Shown here: in pieces, positions 56,174 to 64,000 of the stretch
Layout of the letters: each line of letters begins with the position of its first letter
Numbering within the stretch: the stretch's first letter is position 1
Assembly: GCA_016718205.1 (NCBI GenBank)
Contig: JADKEB010000018.1
Location: 76,602 to 140,601 of the forward strand
Length of the DNA stretch: 64,000 bases
Origin: Saprospiraceae bacterium
Lineage (GTDB): Bacteria > Bacteroidota > Bacteroidia > Chitinophagales > Saprospiraceae
Reading direction: 5' to 3'
Notes under the pieces: generated by a model
What the model was told of the DNA's origin: nothing
What the model saw: the letters and a program-made list of their open reading frames with translations, nothing else
Database searches by the model: none
Program-made: the position numbers and the translations under genes

Positions 56174-56599
56174 TTATGGTATATTTATAAATAATATGTC
56201 ACTTTTTATTGTAAGCATTTTTATTCTATTATTTTCTATCCAATGATCTACACTTAAATTTATATTAAAAGTAGCTTTTGAAAATTTTTGAGGAACATTT
56301 TTAAGTTCTTTGAGTGCTAAAGAAATTCTAAGTATTCCCCATTTCACTCCTTTAAATTTATAAATATCTAAAGCTTGGGTGTAGTATTTAAGTGAAAACT
56401 CATACTCTCCTTTTATTCTGTATGCTTCACCAAGTCCAAAAAAAGAATGTGCAAGTTCAAGTTCAATAGTATTATCTTTGCAAAGCTCTTGTACTATGTG
56501 AAATTCCTTAATAGCCAATTCAAGATCGCTCATCAAGAGGGTGCCGCCCCGGATTAAACACAAATATATTTGCCCATATAAATATTCTATTTGACTCAT
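56174..56599 (-). CDS. Short tetratricopeptide-repeat protein
   Basis: 141 residues with one to two TPR units (HSFFGLGEAYRIKGEYEFSL, KYYTQALDIYKFKG) and an unrelated C-terminus (residues 105-141). It starts like a fragment and precedes the longer TPR gene by 12 bases. It could be the N-terminal piece of a once single TPR protein, but no simple frame join is visible, so a separate gene is equally possible. Confidence 0.6.
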   Translation of the reverse strand: MSQIEYLYGQIYLCLIRGGTLLMSDLELAIKEFHIVQELCKDNTIELELAHSFFGLGEAYRIKGEYEFSLKYYTQALDIYKFKGVKWGILRISLALKELKNVPQKFSKATFNINLSVDHWIENNRIKMLTIKSDILFINIP

Positions 56600-56611
56600 T
56601 TTATTTTCAAA

Positions 56612-57000
56612 TTAATATAAAACATCATTTAAATTCTCTCCATTTTTTGATCGTACCAATTCCAAGTAATTTCTATTAGCCCTTAAATCAATTCTTTTAT
56701 CCTTCTTTTCTCCAGCGTATTTGAATATGTTTGACTTACTTCTGGTTTTGTAGAAATTATCTACTGTTATAAGAGTGGGTTCCTTATTAGTTTGAGGCTT
56801 AGTCCAAAAACTCCTTGATTTTTCGATGTTAGTTGGATTAAGTGCTTTAAAATGCTTGGATATATTGTCAATCACAAAGACAAACTCAGTAGTTTTGCAT
56901 CCCAGAAATATCTTTGTTGTAAAAGGCTCAATATTTTTCGAGGTCAACAATTGAACAAGGTCTTCCGAATTGGAATTTTCTTCGTCAAGAAAATTAATCT
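56612..57000 (-). pseudogene. C-terminal piece of an unrecognised protein behind the truncated integrase
   Basis: The frame runs up to 57118, but its first 40 codons overlap the integrase out of frame and look accidental. From about 57000 the residues (FLDEENSNSEDLVQLLTSKN and on to SKNGENLNDVLY, 56612) look like real low-GC coding sequence. It seems to be a downstream gene whose start was lost when the integrase was cut. Family unknown. Precedes the TPR genes with a 12-base gap. Confidence 0.4.
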
Positions 57001-57431
57001 CTATGATTATATAAATAATCTCTAAAGCCTTGAACCCAATCTTTATTAACTCTTTCAAATGAGACATCTTTTGGGCTGTATTTGTCAATGTAAATTCTAA
57101 CCGCATTCCAATTGCCATAGTTGCCCAAGCTCTCCCTTTTCATTTCTGCTAAGTCTGAAAAGAATTGTTTGAAGCTGCCTTTGACTTTATCTTTGTCTTT
57201 GAAGCCATAGATATTATTCTGGGTTTCAAGGTGTCGTTTTGATCTAATGGTCTCAGCTAACTCTAAGATTCGCTTATTCTCATCTTTCTGGAATTTAGTT
57301 AGGATTCCTTTCTCAGGATCTGGGATCAGATATAAATTGAGATATTCGTACTCTCTCCTGCCTTTCTCATAATACTCCAAATAAAGGCTGATCTTATTGT
57401 TCTTTTGTCTTTGTCTTAATGTGATCTTCAT
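56994..57431 (-). pseudogene. Truncated tyrosine recombinase (integrase), N-terminal domains only
   Basis: 145 residues: an Arm/AP2-like DNA-binding start (MKITLRQRQKNNKISLYLEY, YLIPDPEKGILTKFQKDENK) and the SAM-like core-binding domain (KQFFSDLAEMKRESLGNYGN, DVSFERVNKDWVQGFRDYL). It stops where the catalytic domain with its R-H-R-Y residues should begin; that domain is absent downstream. It is 11 bases after the HTH gene, the usual Bacteroidota xis-int order. The element can no longer be excised by this enzyme. Confidence 0.8.
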
Positions 57432-57442
57432 TTTACATTATG

Positions 57443-57824
57443 TTATTGTTTAAAGAAGGATTCTAATTGTTGCCTTGACATCATTTTCTTACGGCCAACT
57501 TGTTTAACTGTAAGCTGGCCACGTTGCACCATTCTTTGTATGGTCCACCTACTTACTCCCAAGAGATCGGAAATATCATTGATACAAAGGAAGTCTTTTG
57601 ATGTTTGTGAGCTGCTGGAAGTGACATTAGCCTGAGAAGGCGAAACCATCTGTGTCATGGTGTCTTCCAATGATTTTTGAATCTTTGCTTCTTTGGCTCT
57701 CTTTTTATAATTTCTCTGTGAGCATTTATGGCTACAAAATCTCGTCACTGTTGTTTGAGCGATAAATGACTTTCCGCAATGGTTACATATCTTGGGTACT
57801 TGTATTTTTACTATATTTTGTCAT
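57443..57824 (-). CDS. Helix-turn-helix protein (excisionase-like) with zinc-finger N-terminus
   Basis: The clear frame (57443-57748, GTG) ends with an HTH_17/MerR-like domain (INDISDLLGVSRWTIQRMVQ, RGQLTVKQVGRKKM). Upstream codons in the same frame add IQVPKICNHCGKSFIAQ, so the true protein has a C-x2-C...C-x3-C zinc finger with FCSHKC. This reaches a stop before any ATG; ATG 57824 is one base out of frame, so one indel near 57810 is likely. Such proteins pair with integrases as regulators or directionality factors. Confidence 0.75.
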
Positions 57825-57826
57825 TA

Positions 57827-57869
57827 ATGTAGCGAAATGTATCATCAAGGTGCATTATGTAGCGATATG
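57827..57869. repeat. Direct repeat before the HTH gene
   Basis: ATGTAGCGAAATG (57827-57839) and ATGTAGCGATATG (57857-57869) are 30 bases apart, directly at the HTH start region. Possibly binding sites of the HTH protein. Confidence 0.4.
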
Positions 57870-57906
57870 GTGCATGATTTCGCCTAATATTTTCCAAATG
57901 TGTTTC

Positions 57907-57978
57907 GGGCAACAAATTTGATGCCTTGGCCACATCTGGGCAACAAAGATAAGTAAATATGAATGAATGGGCAACAAA
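57907..57978. repeat. Three GGGCAACAAA repeats with 31-bp period
   Basis: Copies at 57907-57916, 57938-57947 and 57969-57978 are spaced by exactly 31 bases, about three DNA turns, so all face the same side. They lie between the mnmE stop (58038) and the HTH gene. Arm-type integrase sites or HTH-protein sites are the best explanation. Confidence 0.6.
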
Positions 57979-58037
57979 AAAGAGCAAGAATATTAATACA
58001 AAGTCAACAAAAACAAGGTGTTGGAAAGAAAGAGAAG

Positions 58038-59421
58038 TTACTTCCCGATACAAAACTTACTAAATATCGACTCCAACAAATCATCCGTTGACACCTCCCC
58101 TGTGATAGTCCCAAGGTGAAATAGCGAATCTCGGATATCCATAGCTACAAAATCAGAAGATAGTCCTGAGTCCAAGCCTGCCAACACTTTCGGAAGACAT
58201 AGCTTGGTGTTTTCCAAGCCTTCGAAGTCTCTGATGTTGGTGATCATGGTGCCCTCTGCACGATTGTGGTTTTGGATGTAGTCTGAAAAAATAATTTAGT
58301 AATGGTTGTAAAGTTTCCGAGTATTTGGCAGTAATGTGAAGTGTTTTTACACCACTTTGGTCTGCGATGGTTTGGGTTTTGTGTTCTGCTTGGGCGGCGG
58401 CGATGGTGTCGGCTTTGTTGAGTAAGATGACTCCTGTCTGATCTTTGGAGAGTGCCAGATTTTGGTATTCGGTGATGGTGTTTTCTATACTATTGTGGAT
58501 GTCGCTGATGAAAAGGACGATCTCCGCTTCACGGAGCTTTTGTTTTGATCTCTCGATACCCAGACCTTCCAGTACGTCTGTAGTCTCTCGGATGCCTGCA
58601 GTATCAATAAACCTGAACACGACACCATCGATCACCAAGGTATCCTCGATAAAATCACGTGTGGTTCCTGCGATGTCACTGACAAGTGCTTTTTCTTCAT
58701 TGAGTATCGTATTGAGCAGGGTGGATTTTCCGACATTGGGCGCTCCTATGATTGCTACGGAGATGCCTTCCTTGATACTGTTGCCCCATCGGAAAGAATC
58801 TAACATGGGATTGATAACTTTCATAATTTTATGTATCAAATCCTTAAGTCTCCCACGATGGGCAAACTCAACGTCTTCTTCAGAAAAATCCAATTCAAGT
58901 TCGATCAGGGCTGCAAAATTTATCAATTCCTGTCTTAGGTCTTTGAGCTTTTGTGAAAAATGACCCTTGAGCTGGTTCAAAGCAATCTCCGAAGACTTGG
59001 TAGAAGAAGCGTGGATAAGATCTGCTACTGCCTCTGCCTGTGATAAGTCCAGACGACCATTGAGAAAAGCCCGTAAGGTAAATTCGCCAGGGAAAGCTGA
59101 CTTGGCGCCATTTTTTATCGCCAATGAAATGATCGCCTGGACCAAGTGTGGCGAACCGTGGCAAGAAATTTCTGTACTATCTTCGGTTGTAAATGTTTTT
59201 GGTGCTCTGAATACCGACACCATGACCTCGTCTATTTCCTTCTCTTCATCCATGATCCAGCCATAATGTATCGTATGTGAGTCCGCTTCAGCCAACTTTT
59301 CCCCTTTGAATATATGGTCAGTAATAGCTATCGCATCTGTACCCGGAAAGTCTGATAACAGCGATAGCACTTTGACCTGTGGTGTAGCAGGAGCGATGAT
59401 GGTGTCTGTGATGTGGTTCAT
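58038..59421 (-). CDS. mnmE: tRNA modification GTPase MnmE, frame-broken
   Basis: About 460 residues when joined. N-terminus MNHITDTIIAPATP; the segment GQSAIAVIRLSG appears in another frame (two compensating shifts near 59385 and 59345). The G domain is intact: GAPNVGKSTLL (G1), DIAGTTRDFIED (G2), DTAG (G3), NKAD (G4). Near 58287, in a T6 run, the frame shifts again and continues as YIQNHNRAEGTMITNIR to the C-terminal CIGK motif (58038). With MnmG it makes the 5-carboxymethylaminomethyl modification of U34 in tRNAs. An essential-type gene with conserved sequence around each break suggests indel errors. Confidence 0.9.
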
Positions 59422-59474
59422 TTGGAACAGTCTGTTTACTACGTTGTCTGATAGATAAAGTAATGATACACGTC

Positions 59475-60272
59475 TTATTCAATGTCAAAAGCGCTGAGAA
59501 TGTCCAGCATATCTTCACTAAACTGTGGTGCCGTCGCGAGCACTTCACCTTCAAAGAGCCAGTTGTTGCTACCTTTGAAATCCGTCACAACACCACCAGC
59601 CTCCTTCACGATCAAAGCACCGGCAGCAATGTCATAAGAATTCAACGCTTTTTAAAAAAGCTCCAAATCTGCCACTTGCCACATAACAAAGATCAAGCGC
59701 CGCCGAACCAAATCTTCGTATGCCACGGGTTTTTAACAATACCTGTTTTAAAGCGGTAAAGTGCCCGTCAGACAAATATTCAGTTTTGTATGGAAATCCT
59801 GTACAAATCAAAACATCATAAAATAACGGTCTTTGAGTGACCTGAATTTTTTTGTGATTGAGAAATGCACCCTTGCCTTCACATGCAAAAACACTTCATC
59901 GTGCATCACTTCATGCACGATACCTGCTACTACTTTCTCTCCGTCATACAAGGCAACACTTACTGAAAAAAGGAGCAGCATGTAAAAATTGGTGGATACC
60001 CATCCAATGGATCGATGATAGGTATATTGTTTTTGTGATTGCTCCACCATTTTCTCTCCGGTGATAAAGCCAGCTTCAGGCAATACTTTTGACAATCCTT
60101 CGATTAAGATTTTTTCAGCATTTTGATCTACAAAGGAGACTAAAGAGTTGGTTCCCTTTTCGATTACCTGATCTCCTGTGACATTGTGCAGATTGGATTT
60201 GATAAAATGAGCTGCTCCATTTACTATGTCAAGAGATTGGTAGACCAGTTCCTGAAGGTGTGTGTTTTTCAT
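59475..60272 (-). pseudogene. suhB: Inositol monophosphatase family protein, frame-broken
   Basis: The first part (60272-59808) has FVDQNAEKILIEGLSKVLPE and GFITGEK. The metal motif IIDPLDG is readable in another frame near 60010 and the sequence returns to FSVSVALYDGEKVVAGIV. The last part (about 59640-59475) reads YDIAAGALIVKEAGGVVTDF. Together they cover the whole IMPase fold (about 265 residues). These enzymes dephosphorylate inositol phosphate and related sugars; SuhB also binds RNA polymerase in E. coli. At least four indels. Confidence 0.75.
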
Positions 60273-60399
60273 TATTTAAAATATTTATAGAAATTGGTTG
60301 GAAAGTACTTTTTATGACCATCCTGCTATATATCACACACAAATGTAGTGCTATAAATTTTTTCTTTCTAATTTTGTCGGCTAAAAAAAATGATAGCTC

Positions 60400-62460
60400 G
60401 TGGATAAATCAATTACACTCAGATCAGCAGACAATATCAGAATACTTTCTGCCGCCATGGTTGAAAAAGCCGCTTCCCGGTCACCCGGTGGTGCAATGGG
60501 TGGCGCAGATTTTATCAATATCCTATACACTGAATTTTTAAGGTTTGATCCGATGATTGTGCATGGCCTTTCAGAGACAGATTTTTCTTGATCCCGGACA
60601 TATGTCTGCTATGCTGTATTCTCAAGCTTACCTTGTGCAGGTTGATGAGCTTAGATGATATCAAAATTTCAGACAGTGGAAAAGCCCGCCACCCGGTCAC
60701 CCGGAACTGGATATACAAAGAGGAATAGAAAATACATCCGGACCACTGGGGCAAGGTCATGCTTTCGGAGCTGGGCCGCTATTGCAGAAAGGTTTTGTCG
60801 AAAGATTTGGTCCATGGATGAGCCATCGTACAGCCATATACATATCCGATGGGTATCCGGGAAGAAATATCTCAGGGCGTCGGAAGGATAGCGGGTTACC
60901 TGGACTGGGAATATCTTCATGTTTTATGATGCCAATGATGTGCAGCTATCTACTGCAAAGTAGGAGAAGTAACATCTGAAGATACTGCCAAAAATATGAA
61001 AGCTGGCACTGGCACGTCGTCACGATAGATGGCAATGATGAAGCACAGATCAAGAAGCCATCAAGGTCTGCCAGAGCGAAACTTAAAACCCATTGATCAT
61101 CGGACGCACAGTCATGGGCAAAGGAGCTGTCAAAGAAGATGGTACATCACATGAAGGTATGGTGGAAACTCATGGAAAGCCTTTCAGGTAAATCCAAAGC
61201 TTCATTCATAAAACCATCGAAAATCTTGGTGGAGACCCGGCAAATCCTTTTGCGATTTTCCTGAAGTATCGGATCATTATAAAAAGTATTGGATCATAAA
61301 GAAAGGAAGTTAAGGAATTTGGATCAATTTCCGACAAATGGTCATCCGAGCACCCAGAAGCTTGCGACTACTTTAAATCAATACCTTTCCGGCACCTTAC
61401 CGAATCCGCATTTTAGTGCCTTAGAACTGGCTCCAAACGATGCTACCAGAAATGCTTCATCCAGAGTGCTGGCTTATCTTGCTGAAAAAGTAGGCAATAT
61501 GATCGTTGCGTCTGCAGATTTGTCCAATAGTGATATGACCGACGGATTTCCGAAAAACAAAAAGTTTTACAAACGGAGATTTTTCAGGCGCATTCCCTGC
61601 AGGCAGGAGTATCAGAACTAACTATGGCGGCTCTTAGCACGGGAATGGCCTTCATGGTGGCGTGATACCGGGTTTATTGCCACTTTTTTTTGCCTTTTCT
61701 GACTATATGAAACCTGTATTGAGAGGTAGCAGCACTGATGGAGCAACCAGTCAGATTTATATGGACGCACGATGCATTCCGTGTAGGTGAAGATGGACCC
61801 ACACACCAGCCCATCGAACAGGAAGCACAGCTGAGACTTTTAGAAAAGCTATATAACCATTCAGGAAAACCATCTTTTGTTGCATTAAGGCCTGCTGATA
61901 GCGCAGAGACTGTAAGCGCTTGGGAGCTGAGTTGTCTACAAAAAACAGACCTTCAGGATTAATTCTTTCCAGACAAAATAAAAAGATATTCCTGCTTTAG
62001 AATCTGACAGGTTGTCAGAAAGCCGACAGATCAAAAAGGTGCATATGTGGTCTATGCCACCAGTGATGATTGTGATATCACCCGCCTTTAGCCAATGGTT
62101 CCGAAGTTGCTACGTCTCACAGAAGCGCGCCTATGCTCGAACAGATTCAAAGGCTTGGAGAGTCAGAGTGGTTTCTGTACCTTCTGAAGGTATTTTCAGG
62201 ACCCAGCCCACACATTATCAGCATTCATAATACCGGATGATGCTCCGGTATTTGGATTGACCGCTGGATTGCGCTAACATTGGAAGGTCTGATAAAGGAT
62301 AACGGAATGGTATTCGGAATGACCCATTTGGCTATTCTGCTCCATATCCCGTATTGGATGAAAAATTTGGCTTTTTACACCCCAAAATGTGGTAGAGCAG
62401 GTCAAAAAACTCCTTGCGGATCCAAAAAAAATCAGGGTGTATCCCAAAATTGCACTTTAA
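60400..62460 (+). pseudogene. tkt: Transketolase, heavily frame-broken
   Basis: Pieces in all three frames follow the order of a full transketolase: SADNIRILSAAMVEKA and GGAMGGADFINILYTEFL (60415-60540), GPLGQGHAFGAGAAIAERF (about 60745), FYDANDVQLST, VMGKGAVKEDGTSHEGM (about 61115), MTMAALSTGMA-like blocks (61620), VRFIWTHDAFRVGEDGPTHQP (about 61750, quoted in part), KPSFVALRPADSAET and a C-terminal VKKLLADP. The start is GTG 60400 or ATG 60390. More than ten indels and some substitutions. The enzyme interconverts pentose-pathway sugars with thiamine diphosphate. Its tail runs into the palindromic element at 62435. Confidence 0.8.
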
Positions 62461-62541
62461 CAAAAATTCCTTTTTTTTATCCCTATAGGAGACAAAAGGC
62501 ATTTTTCTTATAAGATTTGAATGAAAAAATGGGATACACCC
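62435..62541. repeat. Palindromic element between convergent tkt and murQ
   Basis: GGGTGTATCCCA (62435-62446) and TGGGATACACCC (62530-62541) are perfect 12-bp inverted repeats around an AT-rich 83-base interior with T8 and a CCTATAGG palindrome. The last codons of tkt lie in its left end, and the murQ frame runs into the right end without a stop. It may serve as a bidirectional terminator. Confidence 0.6.
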
Positions 62542-63366
62542 CAAAATCCAGTTTGTATCATTCAAAAAAAAAGCATCGACGACTTTTCTGACAGATCCTT
62601 TTTCAAGAAGCAGTGCTTTTTGCTTGTTCGTAGGTTTGGCGGTTTTTCCATGACCATCTTTACACATCGATCCAACAACTTATCATTGCTGAGTTGCATG
62701 TCCACCATACGATTGTCTCTGACGCGTCCGAGTTTTATCATCACACTCTAGTACTGATCATGTTGAGCACCAGTTTTTTGAGCGGTGCCTGATTTCATGC
62801 GGTACTGCCAGTTACATATTCAGGGCCAACTACCACTTCTATTGGATAATTGGCGACCAACGAAACAGGAGCTCCCGGATTACAAGAGATACTCCCTGTG
62901 ATGATGCCGTGCTCATTAGCGGTTTTTAGACCATTGATCACATACGAGTTGTCCTGATGCGGCAATACCTACTAAAACATCATTGTGGTCAACACGATAT
63001 TCTCCGAGGTCCTTCCGAGGCTTGTTGGATCATCTTCTGCACTTTCAACCGAATTTCTAAGGGCAGTATCCCCGCCTGCTATCAATCCAATGACCCAATC
63101 TTTAGGTACACCCGTATGTAAGAGGACACTTCGGGAAGCATCCAGCACTCCCCAATCGGCCACTTGTTCCTGCACCCCATGTAAACAACCTGCCACCATT
63201 TTCATTTTATCACAATAGCATCAGTAAGCGGTGCGATCTGATGGATGGATTTCTGTACCGCTAATGATACTTTTGATCTTTAGTATTGATATCTGATAGC
63301 AATTCCAAAGTGGATTTTTGCTCAAGATGCCTGTAAATTGGACGAGATTCTGTGATCCTTTTCCAT
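62542..63366 (-). pseudogene. murQ: N-acetylmuramic acid 6-phosphate etherase, frame-broken
   Basis: Start near ATG 63366. Pieces read ITESRPIYRHLEQKSTLELL, AVQKSIHQIAPLTDAI, GVLDAS and VPKDWVIGLIAGGDTALRNS (sugar-binding SIS core), SVESAEDDP, then MIKLGRVRDNRMVDMQLSND and LLLEKGSVRKVVDAF. This is the MurQ order. It cleaves the lactyl ether of MurNAc-6-phosphate in peptidoglycan recycling. At least six indels. It lies next to a sodium/solute symporter gene, a pairing seen in Bacteroidota recycling loci. Confidence 0.75.
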
Positions 63367-63394
63367 TTCTTTTAGTTTGATTTTTATCTGATAC

Positions 63395-64000
63395 CAGCCA
63401 CAGTCGGCCAGAAAGGATGATACCATTGAGTATGAGAATTTCTATTCCTATCTTATATCCTGAAAAAAAGTGACTCAGAATATTGAGCTAATAGTTGCGG
63501 TGGTCTCTGGACTTAACGCCAGCTTTTTAGCAAACCACTCTGCATTATTGATCAAATCAATATAAATATGATAATCGGAGATGCCAGACATACCCATAAT
63601 GATTTCTATCGTTCAGTACTCTTTGTAAAAATGCCAAAAGTAAATAATCCCAACAGAGGGCCCTATGTATATCCGGCAAGCTTGAGTATCACATCTATAA
63701 TGGATTTATATCGATCCACTTAAATATCAGACACACAGAAAAAAACAACTACGTAAAACTAAGGTGCACCGTGAGACGTGTTTTCTTTTGCCTTGTCCGT
63801 ACTTATAGCATCTTTTGCATTCCCAATATATCGATACAGAAGATGATGTCATAGCGGTCAAGCTCCATCAGCACTTGGAAACAAGGCAGATACCAGTCCA
63901 ATAATAATTACTCCAATGGCAGGTGCAAGATATCCACCCAATGCTATAGATGGAAATATGTCATCGCCTTTGGCAGCGATGTTGTTTGTGCAGCATAAAG
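63395..64000 (-). pseudogene. Sodium/solute symporter (SSS family), partial and frame-broken
   Basis: The minus strand from the window edge reads AKGDDIFPSIALGGYLAPAI, GVIIIGLVSALFPSADGALT, AMTSSFCIDILGM, then GPLLGLFTFGIF- and VCLASIISDYHIYIDLINNA-like pieces in shifted frames. The SADGALTxxTxSF segment is characteristic of SSS transporters. Substrate unknown; with murQ it may import a peptidoglycan sugar. The 5' part is outside the window. Confidence 0.6.

Noticed and set aside
57811..58053. An 80-codon minus-strand frame between the HTH gene and mnmE
   Set aside because: It overlaps the phased GGGCAACAAA repeats, and its upstream end overlaps the 3' end of mnmE by 16 bases (58038-58053); no recognisable protein features.
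58268..58300. Real C-terminal change of mnmE (alternative tail)
   Set aside because: The other frame restores the family sequence and the universal CIGK end, so a one-base shift in a T6 run is the simpler reading.
62280..62513. Separate small gene near 62.3 kb
   Set aside because: It is the C-terminal part of transketolase (LIKDNGMVFGMTH) in one of several frames, running into a palindromic element.
1..64000. tRNA or rRNA genes
   Set aside because: I found no cloverleaf-like or rRNA-like stretches in the gaps between genes, though a computed scan was not possible.

Overview
The window comes from the chromosome of a Bacteroidota bacterium, most likely of the Saprospiria type. The order-level guess is an inference; the phylum is well supported. 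Evidence for the phylum: secreted proteins end in type IX secretion (T9SS) sorting domains, one with the gliding-motility-associated type B tail and one with a type A tail. Exact -7 elements of the Bacteroidota promoter (TAnnTTTG) precede several genes. There are also DUF4199, DUF3108 and DUF1801 proteins, a LytTR/LytS-type regulatory pair and a MreB/MreC pair typical of the group.

Layout. 0-10.8 kb: core minus-strand genes. These are mreC/mreB, an M16 protease-like protein, a probable membrane-lipid locus (two divergent PAP2-type enzymes resembling eukaryotic IPC synthase and sphingomyelin synthase, a CPBP membrane protein and a CerR-like epimerase/reductase), a radical SAM/SPASM protein, a ferredoxin reductase-like flavoprotein, two DinB proteins and rlmN. 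10.8-21 kb: a large SprB-repeat T9SS protein, a LytTR regulator and its propeller-type sensor kinase, and small lipoproteins; many of these are frame-broken. 21-28 kb: a mosaic region in which a 'T9SS tail plus PD-(D/E)XK nuclease' cassette occurs twice, around a chimeric T9SS protein and a lipoprotein with a G9 tract. 28-35 kb: phenylacetate-type degradation genes (enoyl-CoA hydratase, paaZ), split by an AT-rich two-gene restriction-modification-like module. 35-40.5 kb: housekeeping and small genes including rsmA and yqeY. 40.9-47.5 kb: a RamB/ScfR-like regulator divergent from malate synthase and isocitrate lyase, followed by a wax ester synthase/DGAT fused to an SCP2 lipid-carrier domain. 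Together these suggest coupling of acetyl-CoA/C2 metabolism with neutral-lipid storage. 47.5-49 kb: hutH.

49-58 kb is an accessory region. It holds an IS1380 transposase, a thermonuclease, two tandem cassettes of a 77-residue protein each next to a covarying hairpin element, a DNase I-like phosphohydrolase, three palindromic elements, an AT-rich TPR operon, and a truncated tyrosine recombinase with its HTH partner. Three GGGCAACAAA repeats spaced by exactly 31 bp lie beside the 3' end of mnmE, a known integration hot spot in other bacteria. 58-64 kb: mnmE, suhB, transketolase, murQ and a sodium/solute symporter, all carrying frame breaks.

Frame breaks are very uneven: none in most core genes, six in the sensor kinase, dozens after 59 kb. 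Many sit in homopolymers and leave the protein otherwise conserved, so residual assembly or sequencing indels are at least as likely as real decay. Several dispersed palindromic elements lie at, or run into, the stop codons of genes.
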